NCBI RefSeq assembly: GCF_014204535.1 | Contig: NZ_JACHLR010000003.1 | Coordinates: 186,001-250,000, forward strand | Source of the DNA: Novosphingobium chloroacetimidivorans | GTDB taxonomy: Bacteria; Pseudomonadota; Alphaproteobacteria; Sphingomonadales; Sphingomonadaceae | DNA length: 64,000 nucleotides | Direction of reading: 5' to 3' | Shown: positions 51,711 to 60,644 of the stretch, one piece after another | How the letters are laid out: the number at the start of each line of letters is the position of its first letter | How positions within the stretch are numbered: the stretch's first letter is position 1 | Position numbers and translations under genes: made by a program | Notes under the pieces: generated by a model | What the model saw: the letters and a program-made list of their open reading frames with translations, nothing else | Told to the model about the DNA's origin: nothing | The model's database searches: none

Positions 51711-52508
51711 ATGCTCAAGCTGATCGGCGCCTGCGGGTGCCTAGCCCTGCTGCCTGGTACCGCGTGGGCGCAAGAGCGGGCGTATTGCCCCGATCGGCCC
51801 GGCATCGGCACGCCCGCTTGCACCACGGCGCCGGGCCGGGTGTCGCTCGAAGTCGGCATCGGGGACTGGTCGGTGGACTCCACTGCCGACGAGCGGCAGG
51901 ACGTGTTCGTCGTCGGCGACGCCTTGTTGCGCTATGGGATCGCCGATCATGCCGAAGTGCAGCTGGGCTGGACCATGCTCGGTTTCGCGCGCACGCGTGA
52001 CCACCTGACCGGCGCGGTCGATCATCGCAGCGGCACGGGCGATGTCAGTGTGGCCCTTCGGCGCAACCTCGTGAATCCCGATGGCTCCGGCCTGTCGCTG
52101 GCGGTCATGCCCTATGCCACGCTGCCGGTCGGCCGCGAGCCGTTCGGCGATGGGGACTGGAGCGCAGGACTCAAGATCCCGGCCTCCTATGAGCTATCAC
52201 AGGCGTGGAGCGTGGTGGCGACGACCAGCTTCGATGCGGCGGTGGACGAGGACGGATCGGGTCGCCATTTCGTGTTCGACGAAGTGGTGGGCGCCCAGTT
52301 CAAGCTGTCCGAAGCGGTGAGCGTGACGGCGGAGTACGAGTTCACGCTCGACCGCGACCCCGCCAGCCACCACACCGAAAACGTGGGTGGGCTCTCGCTG
52401 GCGTGGCAGCCGGCCGACGACTTGCAGCTGGATCTCGGCACGAACCTCGCCCTCGATCACCGTGCACGCGATGCGCAGGTCTACCTCGGCGTGTCGCGGC
52501 GGTTCTGA
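51711..52508 (+). CDS. Outer-membrane transporter-like protein (MetA/phenol pathway type)
   Basis: This 265-residue beta-barrel protein has a signal peptide MLKLIGACGCLALLPGTAWA, then YCPDRPGIGTPACTTAPGRV and alternating amphipathic strands to a terminal Phe (GVSRRF). The pattern fits the pfam family named for a phenol meta-pathway transporter, often of unknown cargo. The ATG at 51711 follows GAGAGGGG; longer upstream readings lack a signal. Only 7 nt separate its stop from that of the convergent LD-carboxypeptidase gene. Confidence 0.75.
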   Translation: MLKLIGACGCLALLPGTAWAQERAYCPDRPGIGTPACTTAPGRVSLEVGIGDWSVDSTADERQDVFVVGDALLRYGIADHAEVQLGWTMLGFARTRDHLTGAVDHRSGTGDVSVALRRNLVNPDGSGLSLAVMPYATLPVGREPFGDGDWSAGLKIPASYELSQAWSVVATTSFDAAVDEDGSGRHFVFDEVVGAQFKLSEAVSVTAEYEFTLDRDPASHHTENVGGLSLAWQPADDLQLDLGTNLALDHRARDAQVYLGVSRRF

Positions 52509-52515
52509 TCGGCCC

Positions 52516-53556
52516 TCAGGCGACCACGGGCTCGAGCAGCCGCACGGTGCCGGCGTCGGCGTCGATCTCGGCCAGGACGCCCTCCGGCATGCAGGCCTGC
52601 CCGGCCACATGGCCGAACGACAGGCCCTGGAACGCAGGCACGCCAAGCGGTCCGAAGGCGCGGTCCATCACCTGGTAGACGGTGAAGTTGCCGTAGCCGG
52701 CCTGGCGCTCCACGCAGTTGCTGCACTGGCCGAACACCACCCCTGCGACTTTGCCCAGAATGCCGGCCAGCGCCAGCTGGGTGAGCATGCGGTCGATGCG
52801 ATACTCCGACTCGTTGGTGTCCTCCAGGAAGAGGATCGCGCCGGCAAAATCGGGCAGGTAAGGCGTGCCGACCAGCGCGGCGAGCACCGTCAGGTTGCCG
52901 CCGAGCAGACGCCCCCGCGCCTTGCCTCCGCGGAAGGTGCGCAGGCGATCGGCCCCGCGATCGAGCGCAACCAGCGGATCGACCGGCACGGAGATCGTCG
53001 GCGTCGCGCCGTCGAATGCCAGCGCGCGGAAGGCCTCCCATGATCCGGCATGCCATGACCCGGAGGCGTTGGGCCCGTGTAAGGTGGGAAAGCCGCAACG
53101 CGCCGCCAGCGCCATGTGCAGCGCGGTGTTGTCGCTGAAACCGCTGAACAGTTTGGGATTGCGGGCGATGCGGGCGAAATCGAGGTAGGGCAGGATTCGC
53201 GCCGATCCCCAGCCCCCGCGCACGCTCATCACCGCAGCGACGCTCGGGTCCTCAAACATGGACTGGAACTCGGCGGCGCGGGTCTTGTCGTCGCCCGCGA
53301 GATAGCCCTCGCGCGCGGCGAGGTGGGCGGCCGGCCTGGGCACGAGGCCGACGGCGCGGATCGATTCGAGGATCGCCTCGACACCGAAGCGATCGGCGAT
53401 GAACCCGGCCGGCGCGACGAGGCCGACGGTGTCGCCCTCTCGCAAGCGCCTGGGCCGGGTAGCGGGGCGCGCGACCGGGCGCGCCGTCAGCCTCGGCGCG
53501 AGCGCGGTCGCGGCGAGCGTGCACAGGCCTGCAGTGACGAAGCGACGGGTCGGCAT
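52516..53556 (-). CDS. LD-carboxypeptidase (S66 family)
   Basis: This 346-residue peptidase probably trims the terminal D-Ala from tetrapeptide muropeptides during wall recycling. A twin-arginine or Sec leader is seen (MPTRRFVTAGLCTLAATALA). Catalytic Ser is S141 in LFSGFSDNTALH; Glu lies in LFLEDTNESEYRID and His in LSFGHVAGQ. The LdcA-type order is intact. Family members in the cytoplasm lack such a leader, so this one may act in the periplasm. It is convergent with the outer-membrane gene. Confidence 0.9.
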   Translation of the reverse strand: MPTRRFVTAGLCTLAATALAPRLTARPVARPATRPRRLREGDTVGLVAPAGFIADRFGVEAILESIRAVGLVPRPAAHLAAREGYLAGDDKTRAAEFQSMFEDPSVAAVMSVRGGWGSARILPYLDFARIARNPKLFSGFSDNTALHMALAARCGFPTLHGPNASGSWHAGSWEAFRALAFDGATPTISVPVDPLVALDRGADRLRTFRGGKARGRLLGGNLTVLAALVGTPYLPDFAGAILFLEDTNESEYRIDRMLTQLALAGILGKVAGVVFGQCSNCVERQAGYGNFTVYQVMDRAFGPLGVPAFQGLSFGHVAGQACMPEGVLAEIDADAGTVRLLEPVVA

Positions 53557-53935
53557 GCGGCTATGCTTAGCGGTATGTGGGATGAGGTCGAGTGGTTGCG
53601 CGGCGCCTCGGTGTGGAGAGTGTAACGTTTAGTTTAATCGACACATATGGGCGGGGAACCATGACGCGACTTCAACGTGGCTCTGCAGGAAGTATGTAGA
53701 CGGGAGATCGGGCGAGGCTCTGAGCCGGTACGCACCTGCTACGGCTTGGCTGTATCAGGCCTGAGGCGCAGTGCAGTGGGCAACGGAAACGCTGGCTGAG
53801 GCAGGCTCTATCGCGATCGGCCGTGGCTCGGCTTCGCACCATGACGGGTTAACGGGTCGGTGGGTCCTGGTTTTCGAGCGTGGTCGCGCTTGCCCTCCCG
53901 GCGAGTTCCGAGGCGATGCAGGCGCGCCTCAACTC
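53557..53935. other. 379-bp stretch without a convincing gene
   Basis: This lies between the start of the LD-carboxypeptidase gene and the end of the FkbH-like gene. No frame has the expected codon bias or a recognised motif. It should contain the carboxypeptidase promoter; AT-rich GTAACGTTTAGTTTAATCG near 53620 is the best candidate region. Confidence 0.5.
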
Positions 53936-55792
53936 TCAGGCCAGCGCCTTGCGCAACATGCGGGAGAGAGGGGTCAGCTTCACCGCTTGCTTGATCGGCG
54001 CGAGTTGGCTCTTGGGTCGGTTCCCGAAGATGGCGAGCCGGCTGAGCCGGCGCCCCTGGCGGATCAGATCGACCAGCGGCACGTGCGTCGCTGGGTCCGA
54101 CACGCGGACGGTCCGCGTCTGCGCCCCCTTCCCCGCCTTCATGCGCGCGTTCAGGTGATTGGCGATGTCGAGATAGCCGGTCCGGGTATAGTGCCGATCG
54201 TCGAGCAGGCGGTTGGCCGGAACGACCTCGTCGATCGAGACGAACTCCCAGCCGGGGCGCCCGGCGCACAAGGTCAGAGCTGCCTGGTTGTAGCGCTGCG
54301 CCAGATCGCGGTCGGCCTCGTTCATCGGCGTTGCGGCATCGCGGGTGTTCGCACCCAGCAGGAACACATGCCTGGCATTCACGGCCCGCTGGTCGATCCA
54401 CTCGACGGCATGGTCAAGCAGGGTCAGCTTCTGCGCAAGGGTCAGATCGTAGAACGCCGCGCCGGTCAGCCAGGATGAGGCCGGGTCATGGTCGATCGCG
54501 TGGCCCAGGCCTTCCGGGTGGATGCGTACGACGACGCCGTCCTGCGTCACCAGATGGTGCCCCTTGAGCGTGGCGGAAAGCGAAAGGACCAGGATCTCGG
54601 CTCCGCCAAGTTCCTGCTGGAACGCGGCGAAGTCGCGCGGCTCCCACGCGGGGAGCGCCGGCAGAGCCCGGGATCGCGCGATTGCCGCGGGATCGCCGAG
54701 GATGAAGCCGAAATCGTCGTAGCGGGTCATGACGCCATGTTTCACGCCGTTGACGAACTCCACGCGATCGGCGCTGCAATAGCTGGCGACCGCAGTGAGA
54801 TCGCAGCTGCCGAGCAGCAGCAGCCGGGGCGCGCTGCCGGGGGCGACCTCCTCCTCGCCGACTTGCTCGGTGATCCAGTCGACCCGGTCGAACACCACGA
54901 TGGGGTTGGAGACGGGCTGCACCACGTCGATCACCGGGCTGCCGAGCCGCTCGAAGACATATTGCTCCAGCCCGGCGTTCATCATGCGGCACGACCAGAC
55001 GTAGTGCAGCAGCCGGTTCTCGCGTTCCGTACGCCGCTGCATGTAGAAGCCGATCAGGCCATGCGCGCCGTACTTGTCGCTGGCGAAGACGGCGGCGGCG
55101 AACACGTCGTGCCGCTGCAACTGCTCGCGGAAAGTGGCGAGGGCAGCGTCGCTCTCCAGCCGGACCTTGGTGTAGTTGAGCTGGTTGGAGCGGTTGATCA
55201 GTTCGACGATGCGATCGAAGTGGCGCTCCACATCGAAGTCGAAGCGCAGCCGCACCTGCGACTGGCGCAGGAACTCGACATTGCTGAGGTCGCTCTCCGC
55301 CTGTTCGACGACCTTGCGCTCGAGCTGCTTGTACTGCTGGAGGCGGGTATGCTCGGGATCGCTCTTGCCGCGCGCTTCGGGGAGCGTGAGGAGCACCGGC
55401 AGCACGTCTTGCGGGTAGGCGACCATCATCGCGGGGAAGCGATACCGCGCTTCCTCGATGTTGATCGCATTGTCATCTATGAACAGCACGTTGTCTGCGC
55501 GCAGGTTCGCCTGCTCGATGATCTGCGCGATCTGGCTGCCTTTCGCGTTCCACGAAACCTTCGGGAAGATGAAGCAGTCCCAGATGCCCGCCTCCTCGAG
55601 CACGCGGCGCACGGGTTCGGGGTCGTTCTTGGACACGATCGAGGAGACGATGCCGCGATCGAGCAGGGTGCGCACGATCGCCATGTTGTCGTCGATCAGG
55701 GCGATCGGACCTTCGGACAGGGTTCCGTGCCAGAAGGTATCGTCGAGATCCCAGATCACCAACTTGATGGTCGCAGTGGGCGTGAAGGTCAT
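53936..55792 (-). CDS. FkbH-like HAD-IIIC protein
   Basis: This 618-residue protein has a HAD-IIIC phosphatase domain (about 1-190) with the nucleophile motif VIWDLDDTFWHGTLSEG (D15, D17) and NVLFIDDNAINIEEA. A GNAT-like middle follows (YGAHGLIGFYMQRR, VWSCRMMNAGLEQYV) and then an SGNH-like C-terminal region (LLLLGSCDLTAVASY, RHYTRTGYLDIANHL). FkbH proteins load glyceryl groups onto carrier proteins in polyketide pathways, and related ones occur in surface polysaccharide loci. Here the partner gene is a polysaccharide flippase overlapping by 4 nt. No carrier protein gene is present, so a role in decorating an exported glycan is inferred. Confidence 0.85.
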   Translation of the reverse strand: MTFTPTATIKLVIWDLDDTFWHGTLSEGPIALIDDNMAIVRTLLDRGIVSSIVSKNDPEPVRRVLEEAGIWDCFIFPKVSWNAKGSQIAQIIEQANLRADNVLFIDDNAINIEEARYRFPAMMVAYPQDVLPVLLTLPEARGKSDPEHTRLQQYKQLERKVVEQAESDLSNVEFLRQSQVRLRFDFDVERHFDRIVELINRSNQLNYTKVRLESDAALATFREQLQRHDVFAAAVFASDKYGAHGLIGFYMQRRTERENRLLHYVWSCRMMNAGLEQYVFERLGSPVIDVVQPVSNPIVVFDRVDWITEQVGEEEVAPGSAPRLLLLGSCDLTAVASYCSADRVEFVNGVKHGVMTRYDDFGFILGDPAAIARSRALPALPAWEPRDFAAFQQELGGAEILVLSLSATLKGHHLVTQDGVVVRIHPEGLGHAIDHDPASSWLTGAAFYDLTLAQKLTLLDHAVEWIDQRAVNARHVFLLGANTRDAATPMNEADRDLAQRYNQAALTLCAGRPGWEFVSIDEVVPANRLLDDRHYTRTGYLDIANHLNARMKAGKGAQTRTVRVSDPATHVPLVDLIRQGRRLSRLAIFGNRPKSQLAPIKQAVKLTPLSRMLRKALA

Positions 55793-57333
55793 GTCGCGGC
55801 TCCTTCCTGTCCGGTGGCGGCCTGTCCGGTGGCTGCGTGCCCAACGGCCTGTCCAGCAACGGCCTGTCCCGTGGCTTCCCGATCGGCAGCTCGGCGGCTG
55901 GCCCTAAGCCGCGCCGCATCCGCCAAGAGCTTGCGATCGGTGGCCAACACCGCCGCGCCGTAAGTGACTGCGCCGAGGCATACGAGCAGTACCACCCGCC
56001 AGATGGGGGCGAGATCGGGCGGGAGGACCTGGCGCAAGGCGAACGTCGCCGCCAGCATCACCCCCACGGAAACAACCGCCGGCACCGCCGCGCGCGCGCT
56101 GCGCGAGGCGGACACCCCGGCCACGCGCTGGAGATAGACGAAGCCCAGCGGCGTCGTGATCGCGGCGCGCACGATGTAGCCGACGGTCGCGCTCACCAGG
56201 CCGAACGGGGCGAAGGCCGCCGCGCAGAGCAGCGCGAGCAGGCACTCCAGCGCATTGAGGTAGAGCACGTGGCGATACGCACCATGCGCGATCAGCACGC
56301 TGCCCTTGAAGTTGGTGAGCGGGATGAACACGCCCACGAAGCACAGCATCGAAAGCAGGCCGGCGCTGGTGGCCCACTGCTCGCCGAAGATCATCGGCAC
56401 CACGTCCGGCGCGACCACCGCCAGGCCGACGAACACCGGCATCACGAAAATGGAGGAATACCGCAGCAGCGCGATGTATTCGTCTTCCACGCTGCGGCCG
56501 GCGTGGAGTGCCTTGGGCAGCGTGGTCATGGCGACGTTGGCGATCGGCCGTACTACCAGTTCGTAGAGCAGGTCGAGCATGCGCCAGGCGATGCGCAAGT
56601 AGCCGAGCGCCACGGGCCCCAGGAAGTAGCCGACCACCAGATCGACGATGCGCTGGTTGCCCGCGCCCAGCACCGAGGACAGCGCGATCGCGGAGCCTTG
56701 GCGCAGCTGCACTGCCATGTCCCCGGCATCGATGTCGAGAGTGGGCCGCCAGCGCGTCGCCACCATCATCGCGAGGAGGCTCCATACGGTGGCGATCAGG
56801 CGCTGCGCGACGAGGGCGTAGACGCCCCAGCCGGTCAGCGCCATCGCCAGCGCGACCAGGCCGCTCACCACCGTGGCCGTGGTGTTGCGCAGCGCGAGCT
56901 GCTTGAATTGAAAGCTGTGGCGCAGGATGCCTTCGTAGACCGCGCCTGAGGCATAGAGCAGGCAGATCGGAGCCAGCAGCAGCATGACTTCGCGCAAGTC
57001 GGGAGTGTCGAACACCTCCGCCATCCACGGTGCCGATAGCGCCAGGATCACGGTCAGCCCTGCGCCGGAAATCAGGCTGGCGAAGAAGCCGGCGTTCATC
57101 GTCCGCTGATCGAGGTCGCGGCGCTGAACCAGGACTTCGGTGATGCCACCCCGTCCGATGAAGTTCAGCAGGTCGATCACGGCGGTGGCGATGGCGACCA
57201 CGCCGAACGCGGCGGGGCTCAAGGTGCGGGCGAGGACCACGAAGACCAGCAGCTGGAACAGCGCCTGGCCCGCCGCGCCGCCCATGCCCCACACGACGCT
57301 GCCCAGCACTTTGCCGCTGCCCGCCCGGGTCAA
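55789..57333 (-). CDS. Polysaccharide flippase (Wzx/PST type)
   Basis: This 514-residue membrane protein has about 12-14 hydrophobic segments. Typical blocks are GSVVWGMGGAAGQALFQLLV, VLARTLSPAAFGVVAIATAV, LVVGYFLGPVALGYLRIAW and FGEQWATSAGLLSMLCF, which mark the oligosaccharide flippase family. It would move lipid-linked sugar units across the inner membrane. The TTG start at 57333 is chosen because AGGAGA lies 6 nt upstream; no ATG has such a site. The C-terminus ends in a repeated ATGQA/AVAGQ tail. The FkbH-like gene overlaps its stop. Confidence 0.85.
   Translation of the reverse strand: MTRAGSGKVLGSVVWGMGGAAGQALFQLLVFVVLARTLSPAAFGVVAIATAVIDLLNFIGRGGITEVLVQRRDLDQRTMNAGFFASLISGAGLTVILALSAPWMAEVFDTPDLREVMLLLAPICLLYASGAVYEGILRHSFQFKQLALRNTTATVVSGLVALAMALTGWGVYALVAQRLIATVWSLLAMMVATRWRPTLDIDAGDMAVQLRQGSAIALSSVLGAGNQRIVDLVVGYFLGPVALGYLRIAWRMLDLLYELVVRPIANVAMTTLPKALHAGRSVEDEYIALLRYSSIFVMPVFVGLAVVAPDVVPMIFGEQWATSAGLLSMLCFVGVFIPLTNFKGSVLIAHGAYRHVLYLNALECLLALLCAAAFAPFGLVSATVGYIVRAAITTPLGFVYLQRVAGVSASRSARAAVPAVVSVGVMLAATFALRQVLPPDLAPIWRVVLLVCLGAVTYGAAVLATDRKLLADAARLRASRRAADREATGQAVAGQAVGHAATGQAATGQEGAAT
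55806..55875 (-). repeat. Tandem repeat coding a GQA-rich tail
   Basis: Repeats around CCTGTCCGGTGGC (plus strand) in the 3' end of the flippase gene code for a GQA(V/A)-type tail. Copy number could change by slippage. Confidence 0.65.
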
Positions 57334-57542
57334 CGCGCATCTCCTGGAATGCCGTGCAGGCAATGTCGACGCAGCGCCCTGATCATGGACCGAGTTGTAG
57401 GTGAGCCCGCCCGGACCTCGTAGCAACGTTAGGTCGATTGCGGACCAATTCTCGCAAGTGCAGCACGGTCGAGCCGGCCTGGCCGGGGCCGAGCGCCCGA
57501 TTTCATCTCGACGCCGCTCGCGCCAATCCCCATGTGGCGGCG

Positions 57543-58421
57543 ATGACTGAACCTGAAGACAAAGAACTCACCCACCGTCGTTTCTACAAGGCCGAGCAGG
57601 AAGCCAGCTTTGCCGGCGCGCAGGGCGCGGGCACGCCGCAGACGCAGGACCCGGCCTACAAGCTGGCTTTCCTCGATTCCGAATTCCTGCTGCGCGACGA
57701 ACTGCGCCCCGTACGCTTCCAGCTGGAGCTGCTGAAGCCCGAGATGCTGCTGGAAGAGGCCAACATCGGCTCGACCCTGGTAATCTACGGCTCGGCGCGC
57801 ATCCCCTCGCCCGAGCATGTCGATGCCGTGCGCGCCACCGCGACGACGCCCGAACGCGGGAAGGTGATCGAGCGGCTGATCGCGAAGTCCAAGTACTACG
57901 AGGAAGCGCGTAAGCTCGCCCACACCGCCAGCACATGCGCCATCGTCGAGAAAGGCATGCGCCAGTTCGTCGTGTGCTCGGGCGGCGGCCCGTCGATCAT
58001 GGAGGCGGCGAACCGCGGCGCGAGCGAGGCGGGCGCCGAGTCCCTGGGGCTCAACATCGTCCTGCCGCACGAGCAGGCGCCCAACCCCTATGTGACACCG
58101 CACTTGTCGTTCCAGTTCCACTATTTCGCGCTGCGCAAGATGCACTTCCTGCTGCGTGCGCGGGCGGTGGCGGTGTTCCCGGGTGGCTTCGGCACTTTCG
58201 ACGAGTTCTTCGAGCTGCTGACGCTGATCCAGACCGGCAAGATGAAGCCGATTCCGATCCTGCTGTTCGGCAAGGACTACTGGAACCGAGTGGTGAACTT
58301 CGAGGCGCTGGCCGAGGAAGGCGTGATCAACGCCAACGACACCGACCTGTTCCGCTGGTGCGAGACGGCCGAGGAAGGCTGGCAGCACATCGTGGACTTT
58401 TACGGGCTGGAGTGCGGGTGA
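57543..58421 (+). CDS. LOG-family protein (TIGR00730, nucleotide-5'-monophosphate hydrolase-like)
   Basis: This 292-residue Rossmann-fold protein has the LOG motif VFPGGFGTFDEFFELLTLIQ (about 210-229) and VVCSGGGPSIMEAANRGA with the PGGxGTxxE pattern. Relatives hydrolyse nucleotide monophosphates (cytokinin-activating LOG, PpnN-type nucleosidase). The N-terminal 90 residues are an extension seen in the larger bacterial forms. The ATG at 57543 is chosen over 57438 because the upstream part has no family match. It stands alone, divergent from the flippase gene. Confidence 0.87.
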   Translation: MTEPEDKELTHRRFYKAEQEASFAGAQGAGTPQTQDPAYKLAFLDSEFLLRDELRPVRFQLELLKPEMLLEEANIGSTLVIYGSARIPSPEHVDAVRATATTPERGKVIERLIAKSKYYEEARKLAHTASTCAIVEKGMRQFVVCSGGGPSIMEAANRGASEAGAESLGLNIVLPHEQAPNPYVTPHLSFQFHYFALRKMHFLLRARAVAVFPGGFGTFDEFFELLTLIQTGKMKPIPILLFGKDYWNRVVNFEALAEEGVINANDTDLFRWCETAEEGWQHIVDFYGLECG

Positions 58422-58465
58422 GGGTCGAGGTGAAGGGCAATGGCGTGAGCTAGAGTGAACTTTCC

Positions 58466-58560
58466 TTCGTCATCCCCGCGAACGCGGGGATCCATCTCCT
58501 AAGGTCGCGTAAAAGGAACCAGCTGGAGATGGATTCCCGCTTTCGCGGGAATGACGAAGA
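58466..58560. repeat. Palindromic repeat element, full copy 2
   Basis: This element has the same layout as the one at 36036-36130: TTCGTCAT, left hairpin CCCCGCGAACGCGGGGA, GGTCGCGTAA...GGAACCA spacer, right hairpin TTCCCGCTTTCGCGGGAA, ATGACGAA. It lies between convergent genes. Confidence 0.9.
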
Positions 58561-58616
58561 AAAAAGAAGAACGCGCAGCGGGGCTCCTGCGGGGGCGATC
58601 TGGACCAATCCCGTTT

Positions 58617-59147
58617 TCAGGCGATCACCCGCTCGTAAAGGTCGATGGTCCTGCCCTCTTTGTCTGGAATGCTCGCGTAAGTCGAAAAGCCGAGCTTTGC
58701 CGCGACCCGGTGAGATGCGGCGTTCTCATGCTCGATCATCGCCACGATCCGGCGGACGCCATGTTCGGCATCGAACCAGGCCAGTGCCGCCTGCATCACC
58801 TCGCCCGCGACGCCCCGGCCGGCCCAGTCGGAGCGCACGATCCAGCCGGCTTCGGGCTGGTCGTCCATTCGCGGATCGAGGCCGCGCCAGGAGTGGAACA
58901 CGCCCATGCTGCCGATGAGTTCGTCGCTGCCATGCGGCCGGACATAGAAGACGCCGTAGCCGTACAGGCTCCAGGACCCGGCATTGCGCATCAGCCGCTC
59001 CCACTGCGACTGCGGCTCGGCGCGCGCGGGTCCGAGGAAGCGCCGCGTCTCGTCGTCGGCGATCAGGCGGCAGAGCGGTTCGACGTCCTGAGGCCCGCGT
59101 GGGCACCACAGCTCGAAGCGCTCGGTGGTGAGATATGGCGTGCTCAT
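58617..59147 (-). CDS. GNAT-family acetyltransferase (RimJ/RimL-like)
   Basis: This 176-residue acetyltransferase reads LTTERFELWCPRGPQDVEPL, then GSMGVFHSWRG and EAGWIVRSDWAGRGVAGEVM (acetyl-CoA loop, V-x-x-x-x-x-G-R/G-x-G/A), followed by RRIVAMIEHENAASHRVAAK and LGFSTY. That is the RimJ/RimL-type layout, which acetylates protein N-termini or small molecules. The substrate is unknown. The start overlaps the DUF445 stop (ATGA), implying cotranslation. Confidence 0.87.
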   Translation of the reverse strand: MSTPYLTTERFELWCPRGPQDVEPLCRLIADDETRRFLGPARAEPQSQWERLMRNAGSWSLYGYGVFYVRPHGSDELIGSMGVFHSWRGLDPRMDDQPEAGWIVRSDWAGRGVAGEVMQAALAWFDAEHGVRRIVAMIEHENAASHRVAAKLGFSTYASIPDKEGRTIDLYERVIA

Positions 59148-60379
59148 AGCCAGCGCTCCACGGCATGGATCACCAGGCCGAACAATCCACCCACCAGTGT
59201 GCCGTTGATGCGAATGAACTGCAGATCGCGCCCGACGGCGCCTTCCAGCCGTGCCGTCACGGTCTGCGCGTCCCAGCGCTTCACCGTTTCGGAGACGATC
59301 CGCACGATCTGGTCGCCATAGCGCGAGACCACGCCCACCAGCGTGCGCCGCGCGAAGCGGTTGAGCTGCAGCTGCAGCGCCGGGTCCTTGCGCAGCGCCT
59401 CGCCCAGTTCACCCAGCATGCCCGAGATACGCGCGCCCAGCGCCGTGTCCGGATTGCGCGCGGCCTGGATCATGGCATGGCGCAGGCGTTCCCACACGCT
59501 TTGCCACCAGGCGCTGACGGCAGGATTGCTCAGCAGGTCGAGCTTGGCGCGCTCTACCTTGAGGCGGGTGGCGGGATCGTTGACCAGCTTGCCCGCCAGC
59601 TCTTCCAGCATCGATTCCACCTTGAGCTTGAGCGGGTGGTCCGGCTGCACGATCATCTCGGCCAGGAGCTTGTAGAGCCCGTCGAGCACGGCATTGGCCA
59701 GCCGCGTATCGAGCCCCGCGAAGCGCATCAGCGAGTTGGCGCGCTCGCTGATCATGGTGCGCACCATGTCCTCGTTCGCCTCCAGCGCATGGCCCGCCCA
59801 GCGGATCGCGCCTTCGAGCATGGGCAAGTGGCGGCGGTCGGCGATGGCGGCGCTGAGCATCTGGCCGAGCAGCGGGGCAAGCTCCACCTTCTCCAGCTGG
59901 TGGACCAGTCCGGCGCGGACCTGGGTGCCCAGCCGCTCGGGGTCCAGCGATTCGAGCACGTCGGCGAGGAGGTTCGCGGCGCCGGCGCGCAATCGGGACT
60001 GCCCGCTGCGGTCCGGGTCGGCGAGGAAGGTGCCCGCGCTGGCGGCCAGGTTGAAGGCGGAGACGCGGCGGGCGACCACCTGCGGCGTCAGGAAGTTGTC
60101 GCGCAGGAACACCGCCATGGTGTCGGCGATGCGGTCCTTGTTGGTCGGGATGATGGCCGTGTGGGGGATCGGCAGGCCGAGCGGGCGACGGAAGAGCGCG
60201 GTGACGGCGAACCAGTCGGCGAGGCCTCCCACCATGGCGGCTTCGGTAAAGGCGATGGCGTAGCCCCATGCCGGATGCGGCCCGCGGGCGAGTTGCAGCG
60301 CCACGAAGGCGGCCGCCATGAGCAGCAGCAGCGCGGTGGCGGTGCGGCGCATGGTGCGGGCGCGGTCGATCGTGGGCAC
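59144..60379 (-). CDS. DUF445 membrane protein
   Basis: This 411-residue protein of the DUF445 (YheB/YjiN) family has an N-terminal membrane segment (ATALLLLMAAAFVALQLA), then GGLADWFAVTALFRRPLGLP and PHTAIIPTNKDRIADTMAVF, the family hallmark, and a long helical region to a C-terminal hydrophobic end. The molecular role of the family is not known. Possible starts are GTG 60379, TTG 60394 and ATG 60352; none has a good ribosome site, and 60379 is a compromise. It is coupled to the GNAT gene downstream. Confidence 0.85.
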   Translation of the reverse strand: MPTIDRARTMRRTATALLLLMAAAFVALQLARGPHPAWGYAIAFTEAAMVGGLADWFAVTALFRRPLGLPIPHTAIIPTNKDRIADTMAVFLRDNFLTPQVVARRVSAFNLAASAGTFLADPDRSGQSRLRAGAANLLADVLESLDPERLGTQVRAGLVHQLEKVELAPLLGQMLSAAIADRRHLPMLEGAIRWAGHALEANEDMVRTMISERANSLMRFAGLDTRLANAVLDGLYKLLAEMIVQPDHPLKLKVESMLEELAGKLVNDPATRLKVERAKLDLLSNPAVSAWWQSVWERLRHAMIQAARNPDTALGARISGMLGELGEALRKDPALQLQLNRFARRTLVGVVSRYGDQIVRIVSETVKRWDAQTVTARLEGAVGRDLQFIRINGTLVGGLFGLVIHAVERWL

Positions 60380-60405
60380 AGCTATATTCCGCAAGCGCTG
60401 TCCTC

Positions 60406-60570
60406 GCCCTCTCCCCTTGAGGGGAGAGGATAGTGCAGCTTGCCAGCTTGCTGGCTAGCGTAGCTTGGAGAGGGGTTTCCGGCGCCCGCGAGGTCACAAA
60501 CCCCTCTCCAACTGCGCCTAGCGAGCAAGCTCGCAAGGCTTCGTATCCTCTCCCCGTACGGGGAGAGGCC
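60406..60570. repeat. Composite CTCTCCCC hairpin repeat
   Basis: Two outer hairpins (CCTCTCCCCTTGAGGGGAGAGG and the one at 60547-60568 with CCCCGTACGGGG) flank an inverted pair GGAGAGGGGTTT / AAACCCCTCTCC. A shorter relative lies at 36157-36228. It fills the gap between the DUF445 and RND genes. Confidence 0.8.
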
Positions 60571-60644
60571 AAGAGTGGGCAGCAACCGCGAACACGAAGT
60601 CTCTATTACTCTGCGGCTTTGCATGATCATCCGCCGCACAACGC

